64,000 bases of DNA. Origin: Sphingobium lactosutens (lineage in GTDB: Bacteria; Pseudomonadota; Alphaproteobacteria; Sphingomonadales; Sphingomonadaceae). Shown here piece by piece: positions 53,956 to 63,405 of this stretch. The translations under genes were made by a program, and so were the position numbers. Position 1 is the stretch's first letter; each line of letters starts with the position of its first letter. Under the pieces are notes generated by a model. The model was not told the origin of the DNA, ran no database searches, and saw only the letters and a list, made by a program, of their open reading frames with translations. The stretch lies in NCBI RefSeq assembly GCF_013393185.1, contig NZ_QJQX01000037.1, positions 1-64,000 of the forward strand. The letters run 5' to 3'.

Positions 53956-54016
53956 GTCATTCTCCGCTTGGGGTCAGGATCGGCCTATACAATATCGCGC
54001 GGCCTTGGCGAGAGGG

Positions 54017-55147
54017 TCAGCGCGACTTGGCAGGGTTCCATGTCGTGACGGTGCGTCCGCTCATCGCCTTGAGTACGCCCTGCAGGGTGGCGGCATAGGC
54101 GATCAGCACGTCGACCAGCGCCGCGAGCGGGCCGCTTTTTGAGCGGACGCCGATCCAGACAGCGAAGACGACAATCAGCGCACCGGCCATGTAGAGCATG
54201 GGCGAGATGCGCAGCGCCAGCGCGCCAGCCGCCACCGCGCCGGTCAGGATGAAGACCCCGCCGAACCAGCGGACGATCTTCCGCGAGGCATATTTGAAAC
54301 GGTCGATCGCCGCCATCTGCCGCAGTTGCGGGCGCAGGTGGTTGTGCGTGTGCCAGGCGCGCGCGGCGATCCGCACCTTGCGGCGATATTCGTCCTTGCG
54401 CGCCGTCACCAGCCGTTCGCGGGCGATGACGTCCTTCGCCTTGACCAGCCGCCTGCCCGCAAAGACCACCGCCATCGACACGGTGAGATCGTCCAGGACG
54501 CTGTCGGGAAAATCGGGATAGAGGCTGCGCCGGATCGAGAAGATGGAGCCATCCGCCCCCAGCACATTGCCGGTGCGCGATTCCTCGTCCTTCAGCTTCT
54601 CTTCCAGCCGCCAGTAGAGCGACCCGACCGAGGCGGTGGCGCTTTCGTCCGCGCCGATATAGTGGAGCGAGCCGAGTACGCCGCCGATCTGCGGATCGGC
54701 ATAGCGGGCCAGCAGCCGCTCGACCGCTTCCTCATCCAGCAGCACATTGGCGTCCGTGAAGATCAGCACGTCGCCCCGCGCCCGCGCAGCGAGTTGCTTC
54801 ATGCCGTGCGCCTTGCCGCTGCGACCGGGGCCGCGCAGCAGCGTGACGAGGTCGCCCTGTGCCGCGATCAGGTCTCCGGTGCCGTCGGACGATCCATCGT
54901 CGAAGGCGAGAAACTCCAGCGTAGGATAGCGACGCTTCAGCATCGCCAGATTGGCGAGCTTTTCCGGCATGGCGTCGGCTTCGTTATAGGCGCAGAAGAG
55001 CAGCGACGCGCTGGGCAGCGACCCCGCGACCGGCTGCTCCGGCCGTGTGGACAGCACGCGCAGGATCAGCGGGTAGAAGAGGAAGGGCCAGACCACCGCA
55101 ATCAGGCAGCACAGCAGGACCGCGGCGAGGATCAGGTTGGTCGCCAT
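54017..55147 (-). CDS. membrane glycosyltransferase family 2
   Basis: 376-aa processive-type glycosyltransferase, from the ATG at 55145-55147 (MATNLILAAVLL). One N-terminal membrane helix comes first. The GT-A domain has LLFCAYNEADAMPEKLAN, LEFLAFDDGSSDGTGDLI, DVLIFTDANVLLD (DxD-like) and NVLGADGSIFSIRRSLYPDFPD. C-terminal membrane helices follow. Upstream in-frame codons lie inside the sugar transferase gene and are excluded. Ends 61 bp before the methyltransferase gene. Confidence 0.9.
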   Translation of the reverse strand: MATNLILAAVLLCCLIAVVWPFLFYPLILRVLSTRPEQPVAGSLPSASLLFCAYNEADAMPEKLANLAMLKRRYPTLEFLAFDDGSSDGTGDLIAAQGDLVTLLRGPGRSGKAHGMKQLAARARGDVLIFTDANVLLDEEAVERLLARYADPQIGGVLGSLHYIGADESATASVGSLYWRLEEKLKDEESRTGNVLGADGSIFSIRRSLYPDFPDSVLDDLTVSMAVVFAGRRLVKAKDVIARERLVTARKDEYRRKVRIAARAWHTHNHLRPQLRQMAAIDRFKYASRKIVRWFGGVFILTGAVAAGALALRISPMLYMAGALIVVFAVWIGVRSKSGPLAALVDVLIAYAATLQGVLKAMSGRTVTTWNPAKSR

Positions 55148-55151
55148 CGGC

Positions 55152-56501
55152 TCAATAGGCCTTGTGGTGGACGAGCACGCCCAAGGTCGCCACGATGATC
55201 CGCATGTCGCGCCAGATCGACCAGTCGCTGACATATTCAAGGTCGGAGCGCAGGCGGTCGATCAGATCCTGATGATGGTCGGTCGCCCCGCGATGGCCGC
55301 GCACCTGCGCCAGTCCGGTCATGCCCGGCTTGATGCAATGCCGTTCCCAATAGCGGGCATCGACCTCCCAATAGAGGCTGTCGCCCGCCTTGGCGGCGGC
55401 GGCGTGGGGGCGCGGGCCGACGATGCTCATCTCGCCCTTCAGCACGTTGAACAGCTGCGGCAGTTCATCGATGCTGGTCTTGCGCAGGAAGGCGCCGACG
55501 CGGGTCACGCGATCATCGTCGCGCTTCGTGAGCGTCGCCGCCTTGTGATCGCTCGCCTCGGTGCGCATCGACCGGAACTTGTAGATGGAGAAGGGCCGCG
55601 CATCCTTACCGATGCGGGGCTGGCGGAACAGGATCGGACCGGGGCTGGTCAGCTTCACCGCAAGCGCGGCACCGATCAGGATCGGCGACAGGGCGATGGT
55701 GGCGATACTGGCGACGATCAGGTCGAACAGCCGCTTGATCAGGCGCGCACGGAACTGAAGCGGGCCTCCGGCGACGATTATGGTGGGCTGGCCGTCGAAT
55801 TCGTCCACCCGCGCCGGGGCGAAGCGCAGCAGTTCGGGCACGACGATCTCGCCACGGGCGGAGAGCGACTTGAGCGCCGCCGACCAGTCGTCCATCCGTT
55901 CGAGCGGACAGGCGACGATCACCCGCTCCGCCATGCCGACCGCCGCCGCCAGCCGCGCGGCCATGTCGGCGTCATGCCGTTCGGGATGGAGATTGGCGTC
56001 ATCGGCCTGGATGATGTCCATATGCGGGCCGGTCTCGATCGCGACCCCGTCCATGATGACGGCGGTCAAATGCGGCACATCGCCCAGCAGGCTGACCGCC
56101 AGCCGCGCGACGGCGATGCGGACGATCGCCAGCGTCGCCGCGCCCAGCAGGAGGCCGGTCAGGAAGGTCAGACGCGACAGCTGCTCGGCGATCTTGCCCA
56201 GATAGACGATCAGCAGCATCAGCAGCGCCGCCTGCGCCAATGCCAGCAGCGCGCGGGAAATGCCGCGCCGGACATGGTCCAGCGTGTTTATGCCATAGGC
56301 GCCGCCCTGCACCGCCAGCAGCGCGTAGAGCGGCGCGACCATGGCGAACATCACCAAGCCATGCGGCTTGCCTGGCTCACCCCAAAGCGCGCCCAGCACG
56401 AACCAGTTGGCGGCGAGAAAGGCGCAGAACAGCCCCGCCATGTCCCCCGCTAGGCACAGCGCATAGAGCCGCAGCCGCACGATTTCCTTGGAGACTGTCA
56501 C
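55152..56501 (-). CDS. undecaprenyl-phosphate sugar phosphotransferase (priming enzyme)
   Basis: 449-aa enzyme that starts repeat-unit synthesis by moving a sugar-1-phosphate to undecaprenyl phosphate. The start is uncertain: I take GTG 56501 ([10 protein letters not shown]) with GGG upstream; a TTG at 56558 is also open. Four or five N-terminal membrane helices and a CoA-binding-like central part come first. The WbaP/WcaJ-type C-terminal catalytic domain (from about 250) shows [66 protein letters not shown] and [10 protein letters not shown]. The gap to asnB upstream is 82 bp. Confidence 0.92.
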   Translation of the reverse strand: MTVSKEIVRLRLYALCLAGDMAGLFCAFLAANWFVLGALWGEPGKPHGLVMFAMVAPLYALLAVQGGAYGINTLDHVRRGISRALLALAQAALLMLLIVYLGKIAEQLSRLTFLTGLLLGAATLAIVRIAVARLAVSLLGDVPHLTAVIMDGVAIETGPHMDIIQADDANLHPERHDADMAARLAAAVGMAERVIVACPLERMDDWSAALKSLSARGEIVVPELLRFAPARVDEFDGQPTIIVAGGPLQFRARLIKRLFDLIVASIATIALSPILIGAALAVKLTSPGPILFRQPRIGKDARPFSIYKFRSMRTEASDHKAATLTKRDDDRVTRVGAFLRKTSIDELPQLFNVLKGEMSIVGPRPHAAAAKAGDSLYWEVDARYWERHCIKPGMTGLAQVRGHRGATDHHQDLIDRLRSDLEYVSDWSIWRDMRIIVATLGVLVHHKAY

Positions 56502-56583
56502 TGATGCGCCCTGATTGTCGTCATGCGTCCCGTTGGCACCGGCGCGCGCGGGTTGCAAGGGGGCACGCTTATGCGGGCTGTGC

Positions 56584-58479
56584 CTAGACCCCGAACAATC
56601 GCGTCAGCGCCTTGTCCAGCATCAGCAATTGCCAGAGCAGCCGGCCATGATCGGACAGGCCGGCGCGATGATCGGCCGCGACCTTCGCCAGCATCTTCGT
56701 GTCGAACCAGCCGGTCTTCGCCAGCGCGGAGCCGCCCGCGATCGCGGTCGCCTCGCCCGCCAGCGCGCCGCGGAACCAGGCGCTGATGGGGGTCACGAAA
56801 CCCATCTTCTGGCGATAGAGTATGTCCTGCGGCAGGAACGGCTCCATCGCCTTCTTCATGAGATATTTGCCGCTATTGCCGCGAATGCGCTGGGCGACGG
56901 GCAGACGCGCGGCGAACTCGACCAGCCGATAATCCAGCAGCGGCTCGCGCGCTTCCAGGCTGACGGCCATGCTCATCCGGTCGGTCTTGGTCAGGATGTC
57001 GCCGGGCAGCCAGATGCGGATATCGGCATATTGCGCCTGGTCGAGCGCGTCGCGCGCGGGTGCATCCGCCATCGCCTTGATATAGCGATCCTCGGCCCGA
57101 TAGGCGCCAAGGCGGCTCTTCATCTCCTGGCTGAACAGGCGCTGGCGCAGGGCTGGCGGCGTCACGCCAACCGAGGCGGCATAGGCCTCGCCGCCCTCGC
57201 CCGCCAGTTCGAGGAAGGTCGATTTGGCGCGCAGGAAGCGCGGCGCCCAGTCGGCCTTGGGATAGTGGCGGCCGAGCGTGCCGAACAGCGGCTGGCGGAC
57301 TGACGCCGGGATCATCGACCGCAGCCGTTCCCCCTGCATCTGGAAACGGTGGCGGCGATAACCGGCGAACGCCTCATCGGCGCCGTCGCCGGACAGGGCC
57401 ACCGTCACCTGCTCGCGCGCCAGTTCGCAGACGCGATAGGTGGGCAGCGCGGAGGCATCGGCGAAAGGCTCGTCGAAATGGAAGGCCAGCGTGTCGATCA
57501 GCCCGTAATCGTCAGGCGACACGACCCGGCTGCGATGATCGGTGGCGAAGCGGCGGGCGACGCGATCGGCATAGGCCGTTTCGTCCAGGCTGGCGACGTC
57601 GAAGCCGATGGTGCAGGTCTTGACCGCGCGGGTCGAGGCTTCGGCCATCAGCGCGACGACGCTGCTGCTGTCGACACCGCCCGACAGGAAGGCGCCGAGC
57701 GGCACGTCCGACACCATGCGGGAACGCACCGCCTGCCGCATCAGCGCGACCAGTTCCTCCTCCAGCGCTTCGGGCCTGGCCTTGCTGCGGTCGGCGAAAC
57801 TGACGTCCCAATAGCGTTGCGGCTGCGGCAGGGGGCGACCGCGCACCAGCCGCAGAGTCTCGCCCGCGCCCAGCTTGCGCACGCCCGCGACCAGGCAGGC
57901 GTCGTCGGGCACATAGCCGTAGGCCATATAGTCCTCGACCGCCGACAGGTCCGGCGCGCGGCGCAGCAGCGGATGGGCAAGCAGGCTTTTCAGTTCCGAT
58001 CCGAAGATCAGGCTGCCATCGGACAGCAGGGCATAATGAAGCGGCTTCACCCCCAGCCGGTCGCGCGCCAGCCAGAGCGATTGCGCGCGCGCGTCGAACA
58101 GGGCGAAGGCGAACATGCCGTTGAAGCGGCTGACGCATTCCTCGCCCCATTGGCGATAGCCATGCAGGATGACTTCGGTGTCGCTGCTGGTGCGGAAGAC
58201 ATGGCCCTTCGCCTCCAGATCGGCGCGCACCTCCGCGAAATTGTAGATTTCACCGTTGAAGACGACCGCGAGGCTCTCGTCCTCGGTCAGCATCGGCTGC
58301 GCGCCGCCGGCCAGATCGATGATCGACAGGCGCAGATGGCCAAGGCCGACGCCCGGCGCGGTCCAGATGCCGCTGCCGTCCGGGCCGCGATGCGGCATCA
58401 CGTCCAGCATGGCGCGGACCCGCGCGGGATCGACCGGCTTGGCCGTTTCGAGGTGGAAGATGCCCGCTATGCCGCACAT
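56584..58479 (-). CDS. asnB: asparagine-synthase-like amidotransferase, XrtA/PEP-CTERM type
   Basis: 631-aa glutamine-dependent amidotransferase. Cys2 (MCGIAGIF) is the glutaminase nucleophile, followed by HRGPDGSGIW, LGHLRLSIIDL and FNGEIYNF. The synthetase domain has the ATP-binding SGGVDSSSV and VALSGDGADEAFAGYRRHR. The N-terminal MCGIAGIFHL and the context place it in the XrtA-associated subfamily rather than free asparagine synthesis; it probably amidates a sugar or uronic acid of the exopolysaccharide. Next to XrtA (11-bp gap). Confidence 0.92.
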   Translation of the reverse strand: MCGIAGIFHLETAKPVDPARVRAMLDVMPHRGPDGSGIWTAPGVGLGHLRLSIIDLAGGAQPMLTEDESLAVVFNGEIYNFAEVRADLEAKGHVFRTSSDTEVILHGYRQWGEECVSRFNGMFAFALFDARAQSLWLARDRLGVKPLHYALLSDGSLIFGSELKSLLAHPLLRRAPDLSAVEDYMAYGYVPDDACLVAGVRKLGAGETLRLVRGRPLPQPQRYWDVSFADRSKARPEALEEELVALMRQAVRSRMVSDVPLGAFLSGGVDSSSVVALMAEASTRAVKTCTIGFDVASLDETAYADRVARRFATDHRSRVVSPDDYGLIDTLAFHFDEPFADASALPTYRVCELAREQVTVALSGDGADEAFAGYRRHRFQMQGERLRSMIPASVRQPLFGTLGRHYPKADWAPRFLRAKSTFLELAGEGGEAYAASVGVTPPALRQRLFSQEMKSRLGAYRAEDRYIKAMADAPARDALDQAQYADIRIWLPGDILTKTDRMSMAVSLEAREPLLDYRLVEFAARLPVAQRIRGNSGKYLMKKAMEPFLPQDILYRQKMGFVTPISAWFRGALAGEATAIAGGSALAKTGWFDTKMLAKVAADHRAGLSDHGRLLWQLLMLDKALTRLFGV

Positions 58480-58490
58480 GCGAAAGACCT

Positions 58491-60026
58491 CTAGCGGATA
58501 CTGATGCTGCGGTCAGCCAAAACCCGCACGTCGCCCAGATCGGTCAGGAAGGCGGATATGGCCTTGTCGGAGGGGCGGCCTTCCACCTCTTCTGCCGATA
58601 CGAGGATGGCGACGGCGCGCTGGTCCTGTCCCAGCAGGCGAGCCTTCATCGTTTCCAGCTTGACCGTCGGTTTGCTGCCGGTCGGCATACCGTCGCCCAC
58701 GACATAGAAGCTCACCACATGGCGGACCACCGGGCCGGGCGCGGTGATCTGCTCGCCGCGCGCTTCGACGGGCGCGCGAGCGGGCGAAGACCAGACCCAT
58801 TCGCTGTCGGGATCGGCCGCCCCCTGACCGAAGCCGACCAGTTCGCGCTGATCCTCCTGCCGGTCATAGGTGGCGATGGCGAGGTCCACCACCTGCCCAT
58901 TACTGTTGGTGTAGCGGCCGCTGACGAAATGATCCGCCCCGTCGAAGCGAGGTTTCCACGGATAGGCCTGCGGCGCGCCGGTGCGGCTCCAGCCCTCGAC
59001 CGACGGCATTTCCAGCACCGGCGGCAAGGGATCGGCGGCGGCGGCGGTGGCGGCGAGCCAGAGCGGCGCGGCGATGACCAGCGTCAGTGCGCCGCCCACG
59101 ACCTTGCCCACCGGGCCGCCACCCTCGTCTTCCCGCTGGAGCGCACGCGGGTCGAACCAGGGATCGCCGGGCTTGCGGTCGAAAAAGGGCCAGGCGGTCG
59201 CCATGACGACGATCATGATGATCGCGAAGAAAACCCAGCCATAGACGACATGGTCGAAGCCGACCGCTGCGTCGACCGTTGTCAGATGCGCGACGAGGAT
59301 GGTGGCGAAGGCGCGGACGCCATTGGCCAGCACCGACAGGCCGAGCGCACCGGCCATGAAGAGGATGCGGCGCGACCAGCGGGTGAAACAGACATTGCAG
59401 ACCAGCGCACCATAGGCGGTCATGGCGATCAGGAATTTCGCGCCGGAACAGGCTTCGGCCACCTCGAAATAGCCGGTCGGCGTGGTGATGAAGATGCCCT
59501 CCATATGCGCCGGCACGCCCGACAGGTCGAGCAGCAGCATGGCGAGCCGCGCCGTCACCAGTTGCAGCGGCGGCACGATCTCCTCGCCGAAGGGGACCAT
59601 GAAGAAGGCGTAGAAGAGCGGAAAGAGCAGCGCGCGGGCGACCGCCGGGCCGAGCAATGCAATGGTCGCGCCCTGAAGCATGACGATCAGCGCGCCATGC
59701 CGGATCATCGCCACGCCCGCCGCCGCGCCCAGCAGCCAGGCAAAGGCGCCCGCGCCCAGCCAGAGCAGCCCCGGCGCCCAGGCCATCGGTTGCAAGGCGC
59801 GCAGCCCCTGCAGGCGCTGCTGCACCAGCCAGGCGATGAGAAAGGGAATGAAGAGGCAATGGCCGAAGGTGGAAGCGTTCCACCAGATCGACAGCATCGT
59901 CCCGACATCGTCGAGGAAGAGCGACAATATGACGAACGCAACGACGCCCAGTGCCGTCAGATGACCGCGCCAGCCGGTCAGGTCGATGAGCGGCAGGCGA
60001 TCGGGTGCGATGGCGCGATCGGTCAT
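58491..60026 (-). CDS. xrtA: exosortase A fused to EpsI domain
   Basis: 511-aa membrane protease/transpeptidase that processes PEP-CTERM proteins. About eight membrane helices. The exosortase catalytic residues are Cys193 (VAEACSGAKFLIAM), Arg238 (LANGVRAFATI) and His259 (VGFDHVVYGWVFF). After the last helix, residues 335-511 form an EpsI-like (DUF3485) domain (EMPSVEGWSRTG, WSSPARAPVEARG, MPTGSKPTVKLETM), normally a separate gene in many bacteria. The stop is 11 bp before asnB, and the start overlaps the upstream glycosyltransferase gene by 4 bp. Confidence 0.95.
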   Translation of the reverse strand: MTDRAIAPDRLPLIDLTGWRGHLTALGVVAFVILSLFLDDVGTMLSIWWNASTFGHCLFIPFLIAWLVQQRLQGLRALQPMAWAPGLLWLGAGAFAWLLGAAAGVAMIRHGALIVMLQGATIALLGPAVARALLFPLFYAFFMVPFGEEIVPPLQLVTARLAMLLLDLSGVPAHMEGIFITTPTGYFEVAEACSGAKFLIAMTAYGALVCNVCFTRWSRRILFMAGALGLSVLANGVRAFATILVAHLTTVDAAVGFDHVVYGWVFFAIIMIVVMATAWPFFDRKPGDPWFDPRALQREDEGGGPVGKVVGGALTLVIAAPLWLAATAAAADPLPPVLEMPSVEGWSRTGAPQAYPWKPRFDGADHFVSGRYTNSNGQVVDLAIATYDRQEDQRELVGFGQGAADPDSEWVWSSPARAPVEARGEQITAPGPVVRHVVSFYVVGDGMPTGSKPTVKLETMKARLLGQDQRAVAILVSAEEVEGRPSDKAISAFLTDLGDVRVLADRSISIR

Positions 60027-61249
60027 GCGACCAGCGCCTCACCCAACAGCAGGTCGGGCAGACGATCGAGCGTCGCCGACCAGCGATAGCGCTGCTCCAT
60101 CCGCGCCCGCGCTGCCCGCCCCAGCGCTGCCGCGCGGGTCGGGTCGGCGAGCAGGGCGATGATCTTTTCCGCTTCCTGCGCGGGGTCGTTGGCGACCAAC
60201 AGATGCGCGTCGTGGCTGGCGTCAATGCCTTCGGCGGCCTGCGACGAGGCCACCACCGGACGCGCCATCGCCATCGCTTCCAGCACCTTGTTCTGGATGC
60301 CGCGCGCGATCCGCAGCGGCGCGACAACCACGTCCGCTGCCGCCAGCCAGCCGCGCACGTCGGGCACGCCGCCAGTCACGATCACGCCGGGCAGGTCTGC
60401 CAGCGCCCCCACCGATTTGACCGGGTTGCGACCGACGATGGCGAAGCGGGCTTCGGGATGGGCGGCGCGGATCGCAGGCAAGGTGTCGCGGGCGAAGCTC
60501 TCTACCGCCTCGACATTGGGGCGATAATCCATCTGCCCGGTGAAGACGAGTAACGGCCCCTGTCCCAAATCAAGCTCCGCATCGACCGGCGCGAAATCGG
60601 CGGCGGCATCGAAATAGTCGAGCGCAACGCCATTTTCGATCGCGACCACGCGGCGCGCATCAAGGCCGGTGGCGGCGCGAAACATCTGTGCTTCGGCCTC
60701 GCTCACGAAACTGGAGACGGCGGCGCGATCGGCGATGCGCCGTTCGAAATCGAACAGCAGCCGTCCCTCGCGCCGGTTGATCCAGGCCATGGGACCGCTG
60801 CCCTGCGCGCCATAGGTCGCATATTTGGCCGAATCGAAGTCGACGAAATCCATCATGAAGCGGATGTCGCGCGGGAGTATGGGCACGAAATGCGCCATCT
60901 GCGCCGAATAGGCGAAAACCGCGCGGATCGGCCGATCCGCGAGCGTGCGGGCGACCCACTGATGCAGGCCGGGATGATCGAACAGCGAAATCAGCAACGA
61001 CTGGTGTTTTGCAAGGCCGGTAAGGCCGGCGACGATCTTCGACCGATCGCGCATCAGCACGCACTGGCTGGCGGCGACCTGCGCCAGTTCGCCGGCAAAG
61101 CCCATGTCGCGATCGTCGTCCGCGAAGCAGCCGACATGAACCGGCGCCACCTCCGCCAGCCTTTTCAGGATATGGCAGGAGCGGATCTTGTCGCCACGAT
61201 CCGGCGGGAAGGGGATGCGGTGGCAGAGGAAGAGTATCTCGCCCGTCAC
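60023..61249 (-). CDS. XrtA/PEP-CTERM-associated sugar transferase (TIGR03087 type)
   Basis: 408-aa GT-B glycosyltransferase. Start GTG 61249 (MTGEILFLCHRIPFPPDRGD), chosen because it gives the family N-terminus and a 4-bp GTGA overlap with the FemAB gene; the frame is open 21 codons further up. The family markers are FLCHRIPFPPDRGDKIRSCHILKRLAE and DFDSAKYATYG, with FTGQMDYRPNVEAV, VVAPLRIARGIQNKVLEAMAM in the C-terminal donor domain. It is a standard member of the EpsH1/XrtA gene cluster. Confidence 0.94.
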   Translation of the reverse strand: MTGEILFLCHRIPFPPDRGDKIRSCHILKRLAEVAPVHVGCFADDDRDMGFAGELAQVAASQCVLMRDRSKIVAGLTGLAKHQSLLISLFDHPGLHQWVARTLADRPIRAVFAYSAQMAHFVPILPRDIRFMMDFVDFDSAKYATYGAQGSGPMAWINRREGRLLFDFERRIADRAAVSSFVSEAEAQMFRAATGLDARRVVAIENGVALDYFDAAADFAPVDAELDLGQGPLLVFTGQMDYRPNVEAVESFARDTLPAIRAAHPEARFAIVGRNPVKSVGALADLPGVIVTGGVPDVRGWLAAADVVVAPLRIARGIQNKVLEAMAMARPVVASSQAAEGIDASHDAHLLVANDPAQEAEKIIALLADPTRAAALGRAARARMEQRYRWSATLDRLPDLLLGEALVA

Positions 61250-62319
61250 CCCAGCCCTCGCGCGATATGCGGGCCGATCAGGTTGGCGATCGGCTCGGGC
61301 AGCTTCTTCCACAGCTCGACCTTGCGCCGATATTGAGGCGAGAGCGGATTGACGTCGCGCGTCTCATGTCCCGGCGCGGTGCGGAGGTGATAGCCGAGCG
61401 GTTCGCCTTCGAAACCCCATGTCTTCTTCCACGCCGCGGGACCGGTGCCGACCTTCGACCGGCCGAAATCGAATGTCGTGCAGCCGCGTTCCCGCGCGCT
61501 GCCCATCAGCTGGAAATAGAGCGCCTCATTCGATCGCATCGTCCGCGCGCCTTCCGCCGCACCGTGCCAATAGGGCATGCAGGCGCCGCGATGATAGAGG
61601 CTGATGACGGCCGAGAGCGGCTTTCCGTCCTTCGACACCATGGCGATGTCTGCGCCATCGCCAAACCGATCCAGCACAGCTTCGAACAGGCCGCGCGGGA
61701 AGACCGGGGTGCCCAGATTGTGCACGCTATGGGCGTAGAGCCGATAGTGGATGTCGCGAAGCCTCCTGTCGCGGCCGATCTCGAACGACAGATCATTGGC
61801 CAGCCCCTTGCGGATTTCCGCGCGGTGCCGCTTGGGCACGCCCTTGAGTTCCGCTTCGTCATCGACAGCGAGCGGTCGGGAAAAGCCGAGATAGGCATCG
61901 GCCTTGTTTTGCCAGACGGCGTCGCCGGGCGCTTCGCCGCCGCGCAGTTCCAGGGTGGTGCAACCCAGCTTTTCCGCCAGCGTCCAGGCGGCATCAGCCA
62001 GCGCCGTCCCGGCCCGGCGATGATCGGTCAGCAGGCCGCCGTCGACGGCGAAGCCGCTGCTTACCAGCGCCCGGCCGAACAAAGCCGACCGGATATGGGT
62101 GAGCGGCAAAATGCCCGCGATCGCGCCATAGGGCTTGCGCGCGACCAGCATCTTCGCCTTCTGCCCGGTCCCTGCTTCGACGCCCATGATCCAGCCGGGG
62201 CGATGAAAGGGCGTCGATTGCGGATGCGCCAGCACCCATCGATCAATCTCCCCGACCACCACCGGATCGGACAGACGGGCTTCTTCGACGATGACGGACA
62301 GGTCAACTATGGCGTTCAT
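61246..62319 (-). CDS. FemAB-like protein, XrtA system, copy 1
   Basis: 357-aa GNAT-fold protein of the FemAB family that accompanies exosortase A. Blocks seen are STPFHRPGWIMGVEAGTGQKAKML, ALVSSGFAVDGGLL, VPKRHRAEIRKGLAND, LGTPVFPRGLFEAVLDRF, and FDFGRSKVGTGPAAWKKTWGFE. Function in the system is unknown; FemAB relatives transfer aminoacyl groups. It is closely similar in layout to the next gene upstream. Gaps: 4-bp overlap with the sugar transferase gene and 15 bp to copy 2. Confidence 0.92.
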   Translation of the reverse strand: MNAIVDLSVIVEEARLSDPVVVGEIDRWVLAHPQSTPFHRPGWIMGVEAGTGQKAKMLVARKPYGAIAGILPLTHIRSALFGRALVSSGFAVDGGLLTDHRRAGTALADAAWTLAEKLGCTTLELRGGEAPGDAVWQNKADAYLGFSRPLAVDDEAELKGVPKRHRAEIRKGLANDLSFEIGRDRRLRDIHYRLYAHSVHNLGTPVFPRGLFEAVLDRFGDGADIAMVSKDGKPLSAVISLYHRGACMPYWHGAAEGARTMRSNEALYFQLMGSARERGCTTFDFGRSKVGTGPAAWKKTWGFEGEPLGYHLRTAPGHETRDVNPLSPQYRRKVELWKKLPEPIANLIGPHIARGLG

Positions 62320-62334
62320 GCGCAGTCCCTCCCC

Positions 62335-63405
62335 TCAACCAAGGCCGCGGGCGATCAGGGGACCGACCAGATTCGCGACCGGCAGAGGCAATTTCTTCCA
62401 ATATTCGATTCGACGTTGATATTTGGTGCTGCCGGGGTCGATGTCGCGCTCGCGGCCATCCGCCGACCAGCTATGATAGACGATGGGGCGCGGTTCGAAG
62501 CCGAAGCTCTTCTTCCAGCCCGCCTGCCCGCTGCCAGCCTTTGACCGGCCGAAATCGAACAGGGTCATACCACGCGCCCGGCCATGTTCCATCAGCCGGA
62601 AATACATGAGTTCATTGGATCGCAACCGCCGCGCATCGCCGATACCACCGCCCCAATAGGGCATGACCCGCCCGTTATGATACAGGCTCAGCACCGCCGA
62701 AACCGGTCTTTCCCCTTCCCGCACGACCAATATGTCGGCATCCGCCGCGAACCTGTCGAGCACGGCACGGAACAGCCGCGCCGGAAAGACCGGCGTGCCG
62801 AGGTTACGGACGCTGGTCGCATAGACATGATGATGGTCGCGCAGGTGGCGCGCTTCACGGCCGACATCGACCGTCAGGTCCGGATTGGCCAGCGCCTTGC
62901 GCAGTTCGGCGCGATGCTTGCGCGGTACGGCCAGCAATTCCGCTTCCGTATCGCTGGCGATCGGGCGGGTGAAGCCCACATGCTGGCCTTCCCGGCGTTG
63001 CCAGCCCGCGCCGGGATCCGCGCCGCCGCGTAATTCCAGCGACAGCTTGCCCCGCGTGCGCGCCAGTTCCTGCGCCGCCACGGCGAGCGCCGCCACGACA
63101 TTCTCATCATCCGCCAATATGCCGCCATCGACCGCGAAACCGGTCGATACCAGCGCCTGCCCGAACAAGGCGCTTTTGATATGATGCAGCGGCAGAAAGC
63201 CGATGATCCTACCCGAAGGCCCGATCGCCGCCAGCGGCAAAGCCCGGTTCCCGGTCGCTTCCTCGATCGCGCCGAGCCAGGCGGGACGGTGGAAGGGGGT
63301 TCCGGCGGCCTGGCCCATCACATAGGCATCGACCGCCCGCGCCTGCACCGGGTCGCGCAGGTCGAGCATGGTTATCGACAGGTCGCCGCCATTGCCTCCG
63401 CTCAT
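62335..63405 (-). CDS. FemAB-like protein, XrtA system, copy 2
   Basis: 356-aa paralogue of the preceding protein. The start is ATG 63403-63405 in a 4-bp ATGA overlap with the deacetylase gene; 99 further codons upstream are shadow. Same blocks: GTPFHRPAWLGAIEEATGNRA, LVSTGFAVDGGILADDE, VPRKHRAELRKALAN, LGTPVFPARLFRAVLDRF, FDFGRSKAGSGQAGWKKSFGFE, and the same C-terminal GPLIARGLG. The two proteins are about equally long and diverged mainly in the middle. Tandem duplication. Confidence 0.92.
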   Translation of the reverse strand: MSGGNGGDLSITMLDLRDPVQARAVDAYVMGQAAGTPFHRPAWLGAIEEATGNRALPLAAIGPSGRIIGFLPLHHIKSALFGQALVSTGFAVDGGILADDENVVAALAVAAQELARTRGKLSLELRGGADPGAGWQRREGQHVGFTRPIASDTEAELLAVPRKHRAELRKALANPDLTVDVGREARHLRDHHHVYATSVRNLGTPVFPARLFRAVLDRFAADADILVVREGERPVSAVLSLYHNGRVMPYWGGGIGDARRLRSNELMYFRLMEHGRARGMTLFDFGRSKAGSGQAGWKKSFGFEPRPIVYHSWSADGRERDIDPGSTKYQRRIEYWKKLPLPVANLVGPLIARGLG

